From contig JBMOOM010000059.1 of assembly GCA_049323275.1 (NCBI GenBank), positions 18,412-82,411 on the forward strand: a stretch of DNA of 64,000 bases. The letters are read 5' to 3'. Shown here piece after piece: positions 17,158 to 25,791 of the stretch (position 1 is the first letter of the stretch; the number at the start of each line of letters is the position of its first letter). The DNA comes from Taklimakanibacter sp049323275. GTDB taxonomy: Bacteria; Pseudomonadota; Alphaproteobacteria; Rhizobiales; Aestuariivirgaceae. The notes beneath the pieces are model-generated. The model did not search any database. It worked only from the letters and a program-made list of their open reading frames with translations, and was not told the DNA's origin. The position numbers were made by a program, and so were the translations under genes.

Positions 17158-18714
17158 TTAGAGCCGTGGCAGGATTTTCTGGATGAAGTTCTTTTCGTGT
17201 TCGGCGATGACGAGCTCGGCCATCTTGCGATCCTTGACCGGCTGGTTCTTGTAGATCACCGGACGCCCGGCTTCCTTGAGCAGCCGGTAGGCTTTGCTGA
17301 CGCGGTCATCCGGTCCGGTCTGATGCGCCCGATAGAGGAAATAGGCGATTGCGCCCAACTTGAGAGCCGATCTGTTCTTGGCCGTCGCGGCATAGAAGAC
17401 GTCCTGGCCCTTCGCCACGGCGCGCGCGATCGCTGCGTTCAAGCGGTCGAAGCGAGGTTTCGTGGCGGTGATCACCTGCGGATGGGTGTAAAGCTCAAGA
17501 TACTGCGCGCCGGCGAGGATGATCAGCGCCCTGACGAAGTCGCGATCGCCGATCTGTCCTTCCGGCAACAGGCTGCGCAACGCCTGTCCCGATACGGGGG
17601 CCTTGGCCAGGGCGTCGAGGAGGGCGGTGAAGGGCTTGTCGGGAAGATTGGCGACGCCGGCGGGGATTTCGACCTTCAGCGTGCAGTCCGCGCGGGCCCG
17701 CGACAGGCCGAAATGCAGGCCTTTGAGCGCGGTGACCTGCTCATCGAGTGAGAGCCGGTCGGGCGTTCCCTTGAAGTAGAGGTCGCGGCGGAAGGTCTGG
17801 TTCGCCCAGACGCCTTTCAGCAGTTCCTGATCGGCGGTGGTCGACATGCTCTCGAAAGCGCCGCGCAGCGCAGCGGGGATGGCGAGATCGAGATTGTTGG
17901 ACGCCATGTCGGTCGAGCCGATGAAGGCGAGGTCCGCTTTCGCCATATCGGCCGCGACCTCGTGGAAGAAGAACGGCGCCCAGTGCGGGTTGAAATATTC
18001 GTGGAAGACATAGGTCGCGTTGCGCTGCTTGGCGTCCTCGAGGCGGTGTTTGGTTCCCGCATTCTGATTGAAATAGCGGGCGCCCCTGACGGCAAGCTCG
18101 TCGGCGAGCGCGAGGCTTTTCGCGATGCCTTCCGGCGAGGGATTGGCTTCGCGCCGCAGACCCGCCTGGAGCAGGTGGCGGAAGGCGTGGTCGGAGCCGC
18201 GCGCGATCGCGCAATTGTAGGAGATGAAGCAGAGACCGCCGGGCTTCAGCTTGCGATGGATGAAATCGACGATGTCCTGGCGCAGCGCCGGCGATATCCA
18301 CGAATAGATGCCATGCAGGACGATGAAGTCGAAATCCGGAAGCTCGCGCTGGTGCAGATTGGCGAAGCTTTCTTCGATGAATTCGATGTTGCCGAGACCG
18401 GCGCCTTCCGCCATCGCGCGGGCATTGGCGATCTGGGCCGGATTGTAGTCGACGCCGTAGTAGCGCCCTCCTTCATGGCCAGTGGCGAGGACATTGAGCG
18501 TGACGCCTTGTCCGCAGCCGAGCTCGCAATAAGTGAGGCCATGATCCGGTCTGTCGAGGTCGGTGATCGCGATCGGCGGGCGGATGCCCTGAAGGAGACA
18601 AGTGAGCAGCAGGCTGTCGGGCTTGAGGAAGGAGAAGTAGCCGAAGGTATATTCGAGCTCGGAGTCAAAGTTCCTTTCTTCTGTCGAACCGGAAGGCATT
18701 GAAGGATTTGACAT
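17158..18714 (-). CDS. SAM-dependent methyltransferase with methyltransferase regulatory domain
   Basis: 518-residue protein. The N-terminal class I methyltransferase domain (about 25-200) has the SAM motif LTYCELGCGQGVTLNVLA and acidic YYGVDYNP. The middle and C-terminal parts correspond to the methyltransferase regulatory domain family (VFHEYFNPHWAPFFFHEVAA is characteristic). Relatives occur in surface polysaccharide and other small-molecule loci, and substrates are mostly unknown. First gene of a cluster with the aminotransferase and epimerase, divergent from the quinone oxidoreductase gene with a shared 117-base promoter region. Confidence 0.82.
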   Translation of the reverse strand: MSNPSMPSGSTEERNFDSELEYTFGYFSFLKPDSLLLTCLLQGIRPPIAITDLDRPDHGLTYCELGCGQGVTLNVLATGHEGGRYYGVDYNPAQIANARAMAEGAGLGNIEFIEESFANLHQRELPDFDFIVLHGIYSWISPALRQDIVDFIHRKLKPGGLCFISYNCAIARGSDHAFRHLLQAGLRREANPSPEGIAKSLALADELAVRGARYFNQNAGTKHRLEDAKQRNATYVFHEYFNPHWAPFFFHEVAADMAKADLAFIGSTDMASNNLDLAIPAALRGAFESMSTTADQELLKGVWANQTFRRDLYFKGTPDRLSLDEQVTALKGLHFGLSRARADCTLKVEIPAGVANLPDKPFTALLDALAKAPVSGQALRSLLPEGQIGDRDFVRALIILAGAQYLELYTHPQVITATKPRFDRLNAAIARAVAKGQDVFYAATAKNRSALKLGAIAYFLYRAHQTGPDDRVSKAYRLLKEAGRPVIYKNQPVKDRKMAELVIAEHEKNFIQKILPRL

Positions 18715-18831
18715 TTCATACCGCTTGGGTGGAATGGGAGGAAACCGCGCCGTTGCCGATTGCCTTTAAGGGCAGCGTGCGGAAAAGTCGAACTGGAATT
18801 TGCGGGTTTAACCCGGATGGAGAGGTGAAAG

Positions 18832-19809
18832 GTGCGGACGAAAGCCATACAAATCGCGGAGAATGGCGGGCCGGACGTCATGCAGCTGGTGGATGTCGAC
18901 GTCCCGTCGCCTGGCAGGGGCGAGATCCGGCTGCGCCAGACGGCCATCGGGCTGAACTATATCGACACCTATCACCGCTCCGGCCTCTATGCGCTGCCGC
19001 TGCCGGCGGGCATCGGCATGGAAGGCGCCGGTGTCGTCGAGGCGGTGGGCGAGGGCGTGAAGGGACTGAAGGTCGGCGATCGCGTCGCCTATGGCGTCGG
19101 GCCGCGCGGCGCCTATGCGCGTCACCGCAATGTGCCGGCGGGCCGCGTCGCCAAGCTGCCCAAGGCCATCAGCGATGAAACCGCCGCCGGCATGATGCTG
19201 AAAGGCCTGACGGTCAGGGCGTTGCTGCGCTCGGTCTACAAGGTCAAGCGCGGCGAGACGATCCTGTTTCATGCCGCCGCCGGCGGCGTCGGCGTGATCT
19301 TCACCCAATGGGCCAAGGCGCTCGGCGTCAAGGTGATCGGCACCGTCGGCTCGGATGAGAAGATCGCGGTCGCCAAGGCGCATGGCTGTGCCCATGTGAT
19401 CAACTACAACCGCGAAGACGTCGTGGCGCGGGTCAAGGAGATCACCAAGGGAGCAGGGGTTCCGGTCGTCTATGACGGGGTCGGACAGGCGACCTTCATG
19501 ACCTCGATCGACTGCCTGAAGCCGCGCGGTCTTTTGGTGTCCTTCGGCAATGCCTCGGGTCCGGTGAAGTCCTTCGAGCTCGGCCTGCTGGCGGCCAAGG
19601 GATCGCTTTACGTGACGCGACCGACCGTGATGACCTATATGGCCGATGACGCGGAGCTGGCGGAAGCCTCGCGCGACCTGATCGAGGTGGTGAAGAGCGG
19701 CAAGGTGAAGATCCCGGTCAACCAGCGCTACAAGCTGGCGGACGTCGCCCAGGCGCATCGCGATCTGGAATCGCGCGCCACCACCGGCACGACGATCCTG
19801 CTGCCTTAA
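18832..19809 (+). CDS. NADPH:quinone oxidoreductase, zinc-independent MDR family
   Basis: 325-residue medium-chain dehydrogenase/reductase of the quinone reductase type. It has the GroES-like N domain (LNYIDTYHRSGLY, GMEGAGVV) and Rossmann domain with the nucleotide loop AAAGGVG, and lacks the catalytic and structural zinc cysteine clusters of alcohol dehydrogenases. The expected role is NADPH-dependent reduction of quinones or enones in the cytosol. The start is GTG, with GGAGAGG 5 bases upstream. It is monocistronic and divergent from the methyltransferase cluster. Confidence 0.9.
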   Translation: MRTKAIQIAENGGPDVMQLVDVDVPSPGRGEIRLRQTAIGLNYIDTYHRSGLYALPLPAGIGMEGAGVVEAVGEGVKGLKVGDRVAYGVGPRGAYARHRNVPAGRVAKLPKAISDETAAGMMLKGLTVRALLRSVYKVKRGETILFHAAAGGVGVIFTQWAKALGVKVIGTVGSDEKIAVAKAHGCAHVINYNREDVVARVKEITKGAGVPVVYDGVGQATFMTSIDCLKPRGLLVSFGNASGPVKSFELGLLAAKGSLYVTRPTVMTYMADDAELAEASRDLIEVVKSGKVKIPVNQRYKLADVAQAHRDLESRATTGTTILLP

Positions 19810-19954
19810 GCCCAATTCCCTGATTTTCCAGCCGAGATGTGCAGGGAATTTGCAGGGAATTACAGGTAAATTTCGCAAAAAAAATCGCGAAACCGCCGAC
19901 GGCCGCGTCCGGAGTAATTTCACGACGGCGCCCATCGATGCAAGGGCGAAGGCC

Positions 19955-20791
19955 TCAGCTCGACGAGCGGCAGCTCTGGGTGGTCTGCTTGGCGAGTGAT
20001 TGCCAGCGCGCCGAGCAGGAGACCTGCGTGCAGAGGAAATCGGCGAGGCTCGAGCTCGGCACCGCATGCGCCAGGTTCAGCGGCCGGCCATTACCGTCCG
20101 ATAGGGTGCTGACGACCATGCCGGTCAGCTGGCCCGAGCCGTTGAAGACCGGTCCGCCGCTTTCGCCCTTCTTGGTGTTCATCCTGAGCACCATGGCGTC
20201 CGGATAGCCGAAGCCATTGTAGCTGACGGCCCGGCCGAAGCTCATCGACTCGACCTGGCCGAGGCGCGCGGTGTCGCCTTGCGCATGCGGCTTGCCCAGC
20301 GAGAAGACGGAAGCGCCGCGCGGCATGCAGGGGGTGGCGGCAGGCTCGACCGGCTTGCCGGTGAAACCCTTAAGGGAAATGAGCGCCATGTCGTTGCTCG
20401 GCTTGATGGCGACGACCCGGCCGGCATAGAGGCGGCCATCGGCGCCGCGCGCCGTGACAGTATATCCTGACTTGACCGCAACGTGGCCTGCGGTCAGGAC
20501 GTGTCCGACATCATCGACGATGAAGCCGCTACCTGAGGTTACAGCCTGACCCGCATCGCCATCGCCGGGCTTGCCCTGGCGACGGGATTGCGAGACGGTC
20601 AGCGTGACATAGCTGGGGCTGGTCTGGCGGAGCAGGCCCGACATGTCGGCCGTCGGCGTGGCGGACGTCGGAATGGCGTCCGATTCGACATTGATGACCC
20701 GGTCTTCCAGGGCATTCTGCTGACCGCTGCAGGCCGCCAAAAGCGCCAGGACAGGCAATGCCACAGCCAGTTTATTGAGCTTATTGGACAA
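19955..20791 (-). CDS. Trypsin-like serine protease lipoprotein
   Basis: 278-residue exported protease. A lipoprotein signal with lipobox LLAAC directs it to a membrane-anchored periplasmic site. The S1 catalytic triad is visible: His in LTAGHVAV, Asp in SNDMALISL and Ser in GESGGPVF. No PDZ domain is present, unlike DegP. The start is TTG at 20791 because the signal peptide begins there; longer frames upstream add sequence with no signal and many arginines. Divergent from the OmpA/Ig-repeat gene. Substrates unknown. Confidence 0.8.
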   Translation of the reverse strand: MSNKLNKLAVALPVLALLAACSGQQNALEDRVINVESDAIPTSATPTADMSGLLRQTSPSYVTLTVSQSRRQGKPGDGDAGQAVTSGSGFIVDDVGHVLTAGHVAVKSGYTVTARGADGRLYAGRVVAIKPSNDMALISLKGFTGKPVEPAATPCMPRGASVFSLGKPHAQGDTARLGQVESMSFGRAVSYNGFGYPDAMVLRMNTKKGESGGPVFNGSGQLTGMVVSTLSDGNGRPLNLAHAVPSSSLADFLCTQVSCSARWQSLAKQTTQSCRSSS

Positions 20792-21142
20792 AAGAAGGTC
20801 TCGCCTCGACGGAATTCCAGCCCTTTCTAGCCCATCTAACAGCGCCTTGCGTCCGGAACAAGGCAGGCGGCGGAAGAAGCCGGCGACTGCGGCAAACATG
20901 CAACACTGTCGTATGGTCGGGTGGTAACAGCCCGCACCTGTTGACTATTCCGTTGCGTGAAATGGGAAGGGCGGTTCTGGGCCAGCCCCTCTCCAGTTGG
21001 GGAAATCCCGTTGTTTTGGACTTCCGCCAGTGCCATAAATTCCTGACGGACCGGCGACGTGAATCGCGCCAAGCCTGTTGATTTCGCAGGTGAACAATAA
21101 AGTCCGACGGGGTGGAGCGGCGTCAGGCAAGGGGTAGGACGG
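20792..21142. other. Divergent intergenic region, protease versus OmpA-like gene
   Basis: 351 bases between two divergent envelope genes. It must hold both promoters. A GGGGTAGGA site precedes the OmpA-like start. No operator or strong hairpin was recognised, and frames running through it look like extensions without homology. Confidence 0.4.
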
Positions 21143-23590
21143 ATGATATGCAACCCGCGCAAATGGCTGTATTGGCTGCCTCTGGCGGCATTGCCATTTT
21201 TCGCCGGTCTCTGGCTGAACAGTGGGCCGATCGAGCGCAAGCTTGTCACCGCCGCCGGCACCGGCCTCGGCGCTCTCAAGGCCGATTGGGCTAAGCTGAG
21301 TTTCGACGGACGTGACGCCCGGCTGGAGGGCGATGCGCCGGGCCTGCGCGCCATCGAAGAGGCGGCGAAAGCCGTCGCCGGTACCGAAGGGGTGCGCCGC
21401 GTAGATATCTCCGCGACCAGGGTCGTGCTCGCGCCGCCGACCCTTGCCCCTCTCGTCACGAATAACAATCGTCCAGAAATTAAAGGTACTTGGCCAGAGG
21501 TCTTCGCCAAGTCTCTGAGAGTGATCCTGCCGCAGCGGACCTATGTTTTCGGCACCGACGCCGATCTCAAATCGGACGGCGCCGGCAACTGGGCCCTGGT
21601 GCCGGGCGAGCCGCTCAAGGACGGCGCCTATGATGTCTCGGTCGAGGTCGATGACGGGGCCGGCAACAGCTCCAAGATCGCCGCGCCGGCCAAGATCGTG
21701 ATCGACACGGCACCGCCGCCGGTGCCGGCCTTCCAGCCCTTCAAGAGCGCCGTCTCGCCGCAAAGCCTGTCGGGGAACTGGGCTGAGGGAGACGCCACGT
21801 CATTGAAAGTCGGTCTGGCCGGCAAGACACGTACTCTCGGCAGCGATCCCGATCTGACGTCTTCGTCCGGCACCTGGACGCTGGCCCTGCCTGAGCCTTT
21901 GCCCGAGGGTGTTTATGACCTGACCGTGGAAGCGACTGACCAGGCCGGCAACAGCGCCTACCTCAATCTGGCGGAAGCGGTGACCATCGCGGCGGAGGTG
22001 CCGCCGCCAACCGTCGCCAGATATGCCGGCAACAACGCGACCCCGCTCATATCCGGCACCTGGGGCGAGCGGCAGGGCGACAAGCTCGCGGTGGCGGTCG
22101 GCGGCAAGACCTACGAGTTGGGCCGTGACACAGAGCTGTCCTCCGACGGATTTGGCAATTGGAGGTTGAAGCCGTCGGCGCCGCTCAAGGACGGCTACTA
22201 CGACGTCGTGGTGACCGTGACGGACGCCAAAGGCAAGGCCAGCAAGGACGAGACGGTGGCTGAGCTCGAGATCGACGCCACCCCGCCCGCAGCCCCGACC
22301 GTCAACAAGGCGACCGGCTTCCCGGTGACGGGGACATTCGCGCCGGCCGACACCAAGCTCCTGCGGGGGACCGTCGGCGGACGCAGCTATACGCTGGGCA
22401 ATGACCCGGCCTTGACGGCAAAGGCGGATGCCTGGACCCTCGCACCCAGCGAGAAGCTGGCGCCGGGCACCTATGACGTGATCGTCGAAGCGGTCGACAA
22501 GTTCGGCAATGTCTCCGCCGATCCGGGCAAGGGCGCTCTGGTGATCGCCGCCGACACGACGACCAATCCGCCGCCACCTCCGCCTCCGCCGCCTCCGCCC
22601 GAAGCCGGGGCGCCGACCGTGACGCCGCTCGTGGCGCTGGCGGCGCGGCCGACCATCACCGGCACCTTTGTGCCGGGCGCCACGACGTCGCTCAAAGTCG
22701 CGGTGGCGGGCGAGAGCTTTGTGCTCGGCGCCAATGAGGAACTGACGGCATCGGCCGGCCAATGGAGCCTGAAGCTGCCCAATCCGTTGAGGGACGGGAC
22801 CTATGACGTCGCCGTCGAAACGACGAATGCCGACGGCAAGGTCGTGACCGACACGACGAAGGACGAGCTTGTCATCGACGCGATGGGGCCGCCGGCGCCG
22901 ACGGTCAATCTTTATGCCATGCTCGAAAGCCCGCGCAGCATCTCGGGCACGTGGCCCGAGGGAGACGCCGCCAGTCTCGCCGTCACGTTCAACGGCAAGA
23001 GCTGGACACTCGGCAAGGATGCGGGTCTCACATCCGACAAGGGCAACTGGTCGCTCGCCGTGCCCGATGCGCTGAAGCCCGGCAGCTATGATGTGAGCGT
23101 CGTCGCCACCGACAGGCATGGCCGCGCGTCGTCGGATCAGACCCGCTTTGAAATCCTGGTCAAGGAGCCGCCGCCGCCACCGCCTCCTGAGCCGCCGCCA
23201 CCACCGCCGCCGCCCGAGCCGCCGAAGGTGAATTGCGTCGATGATTTCGCCAAGACTTTGCTGGCGCGACCGCTCCACTTCGACAGCGACAAGTCGGCGG
23301 TGACCGGGCCCGCAGCCGCGATCATCACGGACCTCGCCGCCATCGCCGCGACCTGTCCCCAGGATCGCCTGGAGGTCGGCGGCTATACCGACAATGTCGG
23401 GTCGTCCGGCTACAACCAGGCGCTCAGCGAACGCCGCGCCGTGGCCGTGGCCAATGCGCTCGCCGGCTTCGGCATCGCCCGCGAGCGTCTCACGGCGGTG
23501 GGCTATGGCGAACAGAATCCGGTTGCCGACAACGCCACAGAGTCCGGACGCGCCCTCAACCGGCGCATCGAAATCAAGATCGTGAAATAG
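21143..23590 (+). CDS. OmpA-family protein with six Ig-like repeats
   Basis: 815-residue envelope protein. It has an N-terminal membrane or signal helix (8-26), a BON-like segment (about 30-95), then six Ig-like repeats of about 95 residues beginning near 108, 206, 301, 392, 502 and 596. Each repeat starts with an SGTW/TGTF strand, includes a TLG/VLG strand and ends with a YDV strand followed by a D-x-x-G loop. Two polyproline linkers lie near 475 and 674. The C-terminal OmpA domain (from about 696: LHFDSDK, GGYTDNVGSSGYNQALSERR) should bind peptidoglycan. First gene of a compact three-gene set. The repeats may span the periplasm; the role is unknown. Confidence 0.83.
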   Translation: MICNPRKWLYWLPLAALPFFAGLWLNSGPIERKLVTAAGTGLGALKADWAKLSFDGRDARLEGDAPGLRAIEEAAKAVAGTEGVRRVDISATRVVLAPPTLAPLVTNNNRPEIKGTWPEVFAKSLRVILPQRTYVFGTDADLKSDGAGNWALVPGEPLKDGAYDVSVEVDDGAGNSSKIAAPAKIVIDTAPPPVPAFQPFKSAVSPQSLSGNWAEGDATSLKVGLAGKTRTLGSDPDLTSSSGTWTLALPEPLPEGVYDLTVEATDQAGNSAYLNLAEAVTIAAEVPPPTVARYAGNNATPLISGTWGERQGDKLAVAVGGKTYELGRDTELSSDGFGNWRLKPSAPLKDGYYDVVVTVTDAKGKASKDETVAELEIDATPPAAPTVNKATGFPVTGTFAPADTKLLRGTVGGRSYTLGNDPALTAKADAWTLAPSEKLAPGTYDVIVEAVDKFGNVSADPGKGALVIAADTTTNPPPPPPPPPPPEAGAPTVTPLVALAARPTITGTFVPGATTSLKVAVAGESFVLGANEELTASAGQWSLKLPNPLRDGTYDVAVETTNADGKVVTDTTKDELVIDAMGPPAPTVNLYAMLESPRSISGTWPEGDAASLAVTFNGKSWTLGKDAGLTSDKGNWSLAVPDALKPGSYDVSVVATDRHGRASSDQTRFEILVKEPPPPPPPEPPPPPPPPEPPKVNCVDDFAKTLLARPLHFDSDKSAVTGPAAAIITDLAAIAATCPQDRLEVGGYTDNVGSSGYNQALSERRAVAVANALAGFGIARERLTAVGYGEQNPVADNATESGRALNRRIEIKIVK

Positions 23591-23604
23591 AAAGGGGCCG
23601 CCAG

Positions 23605-23733
23605 ATGGTGGATTTCTGGAATTTTAACGATACGATGTTCTTGGCGAAAGAGAACTGGGTCTGGCTGCTGGTGGCGCTGGGCCTGGGGCTGATCGTCGGC
23701 TGGATCAGCTGCTCGCGCGAGGAGAGAGGCTGA
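23605..23733 (+). CDS. Small single-pass membrane protein (42 aa)
   Basis: Short frame encoding MVDFWNFNDTMF, a Trp/Leu/Gly-rich transmembrane helix (about residues 18-36) and a charged SREERG end. It starts 14 bases after the OmpA-like gene and stops 2 bases before the next ATG; its last codons carry the GGAGAGAGG that serves as ribosome binding site for that gene. This tight packing is the main support. No family recognised. Likely acts with the OmpA-like and helix-hairpin-helix proteins. Confidence 0.65.
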   Translation: MVDFWNFNDTMFLAKENWVWLLVALGLGLIVGWISCSREERG

Positions 23734-23735
23734 TC

Positions 23736-24281
23736 ATGTCACATCTCGCTCTCGAACTCGCTCTCTGGATTCTCCTGGCATTTTTCGTCGGCTGCATATT
23801 GGGATGCCTGCTGCGCCGGCTCTTCGCCGGTGAGCCGGCCCCGGCGATCGCCGGCGGCCCATCGCAAGCCGCCAGCGGCATGATGGCGCCGCCTGAAGTG
23901 AAGGCTGAGCCTGCCGCGGCGGCGCCGGCGGTTCAAGCCCTTGCCGGCGCGCCGGCGCGACCGACGGGCATCGCCGGGGCGCGCGGCGGAACGCCCGACA
24001 ATCTGCAGCGCATCAGCGGCGTCGGGCCCAAGAACGAGAAGACCTTGCACAGCCTGGGCTTCTTCCATTTCGACCAGATCGCCGCGTGGACGCCAGAAGA
24101 GGTCGCCTGGGTCGACGATCATCTGAAATTCGGCGGCCGCATCGCGCGCGAGGAATGGATCAACCAGTCGCGCCTTCTTGCTGAAGGCAAGGAAGACGAA
24201 TTCCACCGGCTCTATGGCACCGGCGGCATACGTAACAAGGCAGGTGAGACGGAATCGGGGACGCGGACCCGTAAAGAATAG
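23736..24281 (+). CDS. Membrane-anchored helix-hairpin-helix-like protein
   Basis: 181-residue protein with an N-terminal transmembrane helix (about 5-28), an Ala/Pro-rich linker (35-85) and a C-terminal helix-hairpin-helix-like domain (NLQRISGVGPKNEKTLHSLG, FHFDQIAAWTPEEVAWVDDH, LKFGGRIAREEWINQSRLL). The same C-terminal domain is known as an appendix of the NADH dehydrogenase subunit E of many Rhizobiales. It immediately follows the 42-residue membrane protein and probably belongs to the same operon as the OmpA-like gene. Molecular role unknown. Confidence 0.75.
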   Translation: MSHLALELALWILLAFFVGCILGCLLRRLFAGEPAPAIAGGPSQAASGMMAPPEVKAEPAAAAPAVQALAGAPARPTGIAGARGGTPDNLQRISGVGPKNEKTLHSLGFFHFDQIAAWTPEEVAWVDDHLKFGGRIAREEWINQSRLLAEGKEDEFHRLYGTGGIRNKAGETESGTRTRKE

Positions 24282-24331
24282 ATCGCACACTCATAAAGTG
24301 CTGGCGGTAGCTGCAAGCCTCTGATTCAACC

Positions 24332-24388
24332 GTCAAACTCGTTTCCGCCAAAATCCGGATGCGCTTTACGAGTCGGTGAGCTAGGTAG
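24332..24388. repeat. Direct repeat, left copy, flanking the EthD gene
   Basis: 57-base sequence starting GTCAAACTCG and ending CTAGGTAG, matched by an imperfect copy at 24870-24925 (roughly three quarters identical, one gap). Lies just upstream of the EthD-like gene's ribosome binding site. Confidence 0.6.
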
Positions 24389-24430
24389 GCCCCTCGAACG
24401 CTCGGAGAGCGTTCAGGCAGGAGCCCGACC

Positions 24431-24745
24431 ATGATCAAGATGAGTGTCTACTACCGCGCCAATGGCGGTTCGAAGTTCGATCACGACTACTACCGCACCC
24501 GCCATATGCCACTGATCCAGGAACGGCTCGGCGATGCCTGCCTGCGCTACGAGATCGATAAGGGCCTTGCGGGTCGCGAAGCTGGAAGCGCGCCGGAGTT
24601 CGTCGCGGCGTGCCACGTCTACTCGCCGAGTCTGGCGACATTCCAGGAGGCGTTGGGTCCCCACCGCGCGGAGATCGCCGCGGACGTCGCGAACTATACG
24701 GACATCGCCCCCATCGTGCAGATCAGCGAAGTCGTTGAAGGGTAG
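24431..24745 (+). CDS. EthD family protein
   Basis: 104-residue dimeric alpha-beta barrel protein of the EthD type, recognised by MSVYYRANGG, FDHDYYRTRHMPL and PIVQISEV. EthD was first described beside a cytochrome P450 system for ether degradation, but most members, including this one, lie outside such clusters and have no proven reaction. GGCAGGAG precedes the start. It sits alone between two imperfect direct repeats of about 57 bases, suggesting a small mobile or duplicated insert. Confidence 0.85.
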   Translation: MIKMSVYYRANGGSKFDHDYYRTRHMPLIQERLGDACLRYEIDKGLAGREAGSAPEFVAACHVYSPSLATFQEALGPHRAEIAADVANYTDIAPIVQISEVVEG

Positions 24746-24869
24746 AGGCTTCGGCGCAGGCGTGACGTTGAATTTTCCGGGATCGGCGGAGTGCTGGCCC
24801 ATCTGATCCATGGTGGCGGCGCCGGCACCGAACGTGTAGCGACCGTCGAAGCGAAAATTACCTTGTCTC

Positions 24870-24925
24870 GTCAAACTCGCTTCAGCCAGATCTGGATGCG
24901 CGTTATGGGGCGGTGACCTAGCTAA
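24870..24925. repeat. Direct repeat, right copy, flanking the EthD gene
   Basis: Imperfect copy of 24332-24388 in the same orientation, starting GTCAAACTCG and ending CTAGCTAA. Its right end contains the stop codon of the alpha/beta hydrolase gene (minus strand, 24922-24924). Confidence 0.6.
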
Positions 24926-25788
24926 ACAACTTTAAGCCAAGCCTCGATCGCCGCCTGGGCGTCCGGCTCATCGAGGAACGGCACATGGCCGCGGTCCTTG
25001 ATCGTGTGGGCGGCGAGAAGCGGGTGACGCTTTTTCATCTGTGTGACGGTCGCTTCGCTCAAGAGGTCCGAATGCTCAGCCCGGAGCACTGCCACCGGAC
25101 GGGTCAGCAACGTATCGAAGAGGGGCCAGAGATTGGGGGACTCGGCCTGCTCGATCTGCTCATCGGTGGGGAAGGCTTCCGCGAGGCGCAGGTCATAGTC
25201 GTTGGTGACGCGCCCGCTTTTTTCGATGAAGACACGCCGGGCATAAGCAAGCCATTCGGCGGCGCTCAATGTCTCGAAGCCCGGATGATTCCGCTTCAGC
25301 GATGTGGCCGCTTCATCCCATGTCGCGAAGGATACCGCCTTGCCGAGATAGCCTCGGATGCGGAGCAGGGAGGCTTTCTCGATGACGGGGCCGACATCGT
25401 TGAGAAGGACGCCGCGCAGACGTTGCGGATATTGCGCCGCGATGATCATCGCGATGATGCCGCCGCGCGACGTGCCGACGACATTCACCTGGTCGATATC
25501 GAGCACATCGAGAAGCCTGAGTGCATCGGCGAGCTCGACATCGGGCCGGTAGGTCAGGGGATCTGGGGCGTAGGCCGAGCGTCCGCGCCCGCGATAATCC
25601 ATGGTGATGAGGCGCCGCCTGCCGCCGAGCCAGCGGGCGAGCGGCTCGAAGTCGCGCACATTGCGGGTGAGGCCGGCGAGGCAGAGAAGCGGCGTGGCGT
25701 CGCTCTCAGCCGGATAGTCGCGCCCATAGAGGGCGAGGCCATCCGCCGAGCTGAAATGGACATCGCGATGGGAGACTTGCGCTCCCAT
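24922..25788 (-). CDS. Alpha/beta hydrolase
   Basis: 288-residue single-domain alpha/beta hydrolase. The nucleophile elbow is GTSRGG, the oxyanion region is LAGLTRN, the acid loop lies before LRAEHSDLLS, and the catalytic His is in DRGHVPFLDEP. MDYRGRGRSAY after strand 4 is typical of the esterase/epoxide hydrolase-like group. Substrate unknown, no signal peptide. It begins 3 bases downstream of the lytic transglycosylase stop, so the two are probably co-transcribed. Its stop codon lies in a direct repeat. Confidence 0.85.
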   Translation of the reverse strand: MGAQVSHRDVHFSSADGLALYGRDYPAESDATPLLCLAGLTRNVRDFEPLARWLGGRRRLITMDYRGRGRSAYAPDPLTYRPDVELADALRLLDVLDIDQVNVVGTSRGGIIAMIIAAQYPQRLRGVLLNDVGPVIEKASLLRIRGYLGKAVSFATWDEAATSLKRNHPGFETLSAAEWLAYARRVFIEKSGRVTNDYDLRLAEAFPTDEQIEQAESPNLWPLFDTLLTRPVAVLRAEHSDLLSEATVTQMKKRHPLLAAHTIKDRGHVPFLDEPDAQAAIEAWLKVV

Positions 25789-25791
25789 GGC

